A DNA stretch of 6,595 nucleotides from Streptococcaceae bacterium (GTDB taxonomy: Bacteria > Bacillota > Bacilli > Lactobacillales > Streptococcaceae), in the NCBI GenBank assembly GCA_031279745.1, contig JAITHN010000146.1, positions 1 to 6,595 on the forward strand. Direction: 5' to 3'. Position 1 is the stretch's first letter, and each line of letters begins with the position of its first letter. This document shows, piece after piece, positions 6,347 through 6,595 of this stretch. Made by a program: the position numbers and the translations under genes. Below the pieces are notes generated by a model. It saw only the letters and a list, made by a program, of their open reading frames with translations. It had not been told where the DNA came from and did not search any database.

Positions 6347-6595
6347 TCAACGTTCCTCGTTAATGTTGAACGATTCGGCTTGGGAATCTAGAGTTTCTGG
6401 TTCAGAAACTACAGCGTCGATCTCTGCTTGTTTTTTACGCAGATTTTTCATCGCCTTTAAATAACTATAAAGTAAAACGGCGACGCTCCCAATCCAGGCA
6501 AGAGGGCTGGCGGCTGCAGCACCTGCATAACCAAAAATAATAGTCAGAGAGACTGCTGCAAGCGAGCGCATAATCAGTTCCATAATTCCTGCAAT
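6347..6595 (-). CDS. C-terminal end of a MATE-family efflux transporter, partial
   Basis: The frame is open to the right edge: four codons (I-A-G-I) precede the first internal Met at 6583, so that Met is not the start. The 82 visible residues contain two hydrophobic segments, about SLAAVSLTIIFGYAGAAAA and SPLAWIGSVAVLLYSYL. A basic stretch (KAMKNLRKK) and an acidic tail rich in Glu, ending INEER, follow. The pattern G-[IV]-M-E-L-x-x-R, then GY-x-G-x(4)-SPLAW, then a final helix, is what the last two membrane helices of MATE (NorM/DinF-like) transporters look like. These are about 450 residues long and export drugs or metabolites using Na+ or H+. The substrate cannot be told. The stop is the TGA at 6349-6347. 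The nearest clear terminator lies about 140 nt downstream. A different polytopic transporter is possible but less likely. Confidence 0.75.
   Translation of the reverse strand: MAGIMELIMRSLAAVSLTIIFGYAGAAAASPLAWIGSVAVLLYSYLKAMKNLRKKQAEIDAVVSEPETLDSQAESFNINEER

Overview
The window looks like chromosomal DNA of a low-GC Gram-positive bacterium (Firmicutes, plausibly a lactic acid bacterium or a relative). The reasons are AT-rich intergenic DNA, strong AGGAG-type ribosome binding sites, intrinsic terminators with T-runs, an extended -10 promoter, a typical Gram-positive signal peptide, and an acetolactate decarboxylase of the Bacillus/lactic type. I cannot name a genus from the sequence alone. 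No tRNA, rRNA, CRISPR array, transposase or phage gene was seen.

Layout, left to right. (1) Bases 1-827 (+) hold the 3' part of an alpha/beta-hydrolase esterase whose reading frame runs off the left edge. It ends at a strong hairpin that also serves the convergent gene on its right. (2) Bases 878-2815 (-) encode a 645-residue secreted protein of unknown function, with a signal peptide, two SH3/GW-like modules and a beta-rich, propeller-like C-terminal part. It has its own extended -10 promoter, bracketed by a perfect 12-bp inverted repeat. (3) Bases 2987-4938 (-) are a two-gene operon: an ATP-grasp ligase followed 26 nt later by a second, different esterase, closed by an intrinsic terminator. 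(4) Bases 4939-5271 are a 333-nt, very AT-rich divergent intergenic region with an inverted repeat and a possible promoter. (5) Bases 5272-5976 (+) encode alpha-acetolactate decarboxylase, with its zinc-binding histidines intact. (6) Bases 5977-6346 are non-coding: nine degenerate 15-18 bp tandem repeats (ATTGAAC core), a near-perfect bidirectional terminator, and one consensus DnaA-box match. (7) Bases 6347-6595 (-) are the C-terminal end of a MATE-family efflux transporter that runs off the right edge.

How the genes may work together: the ATP-grasp enzyme and the esterase are certainly adjacent and probably co-transcribed. With the second esterase nearby they suggest a small metabolic module that makes and hydrolyses an amide- or ester-linked molecule; that is inference, and no substrate can be read from the sequence. 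The acetolactate decarboxylase stands apart, without its usual acetolactate synthase partner in this window. The least expected features are the ATTGAAC repeat array behind the decarboxylase gene, the ligase-esterase module, and the uncharacterised secreted protein with its dyad-flanked promoter.
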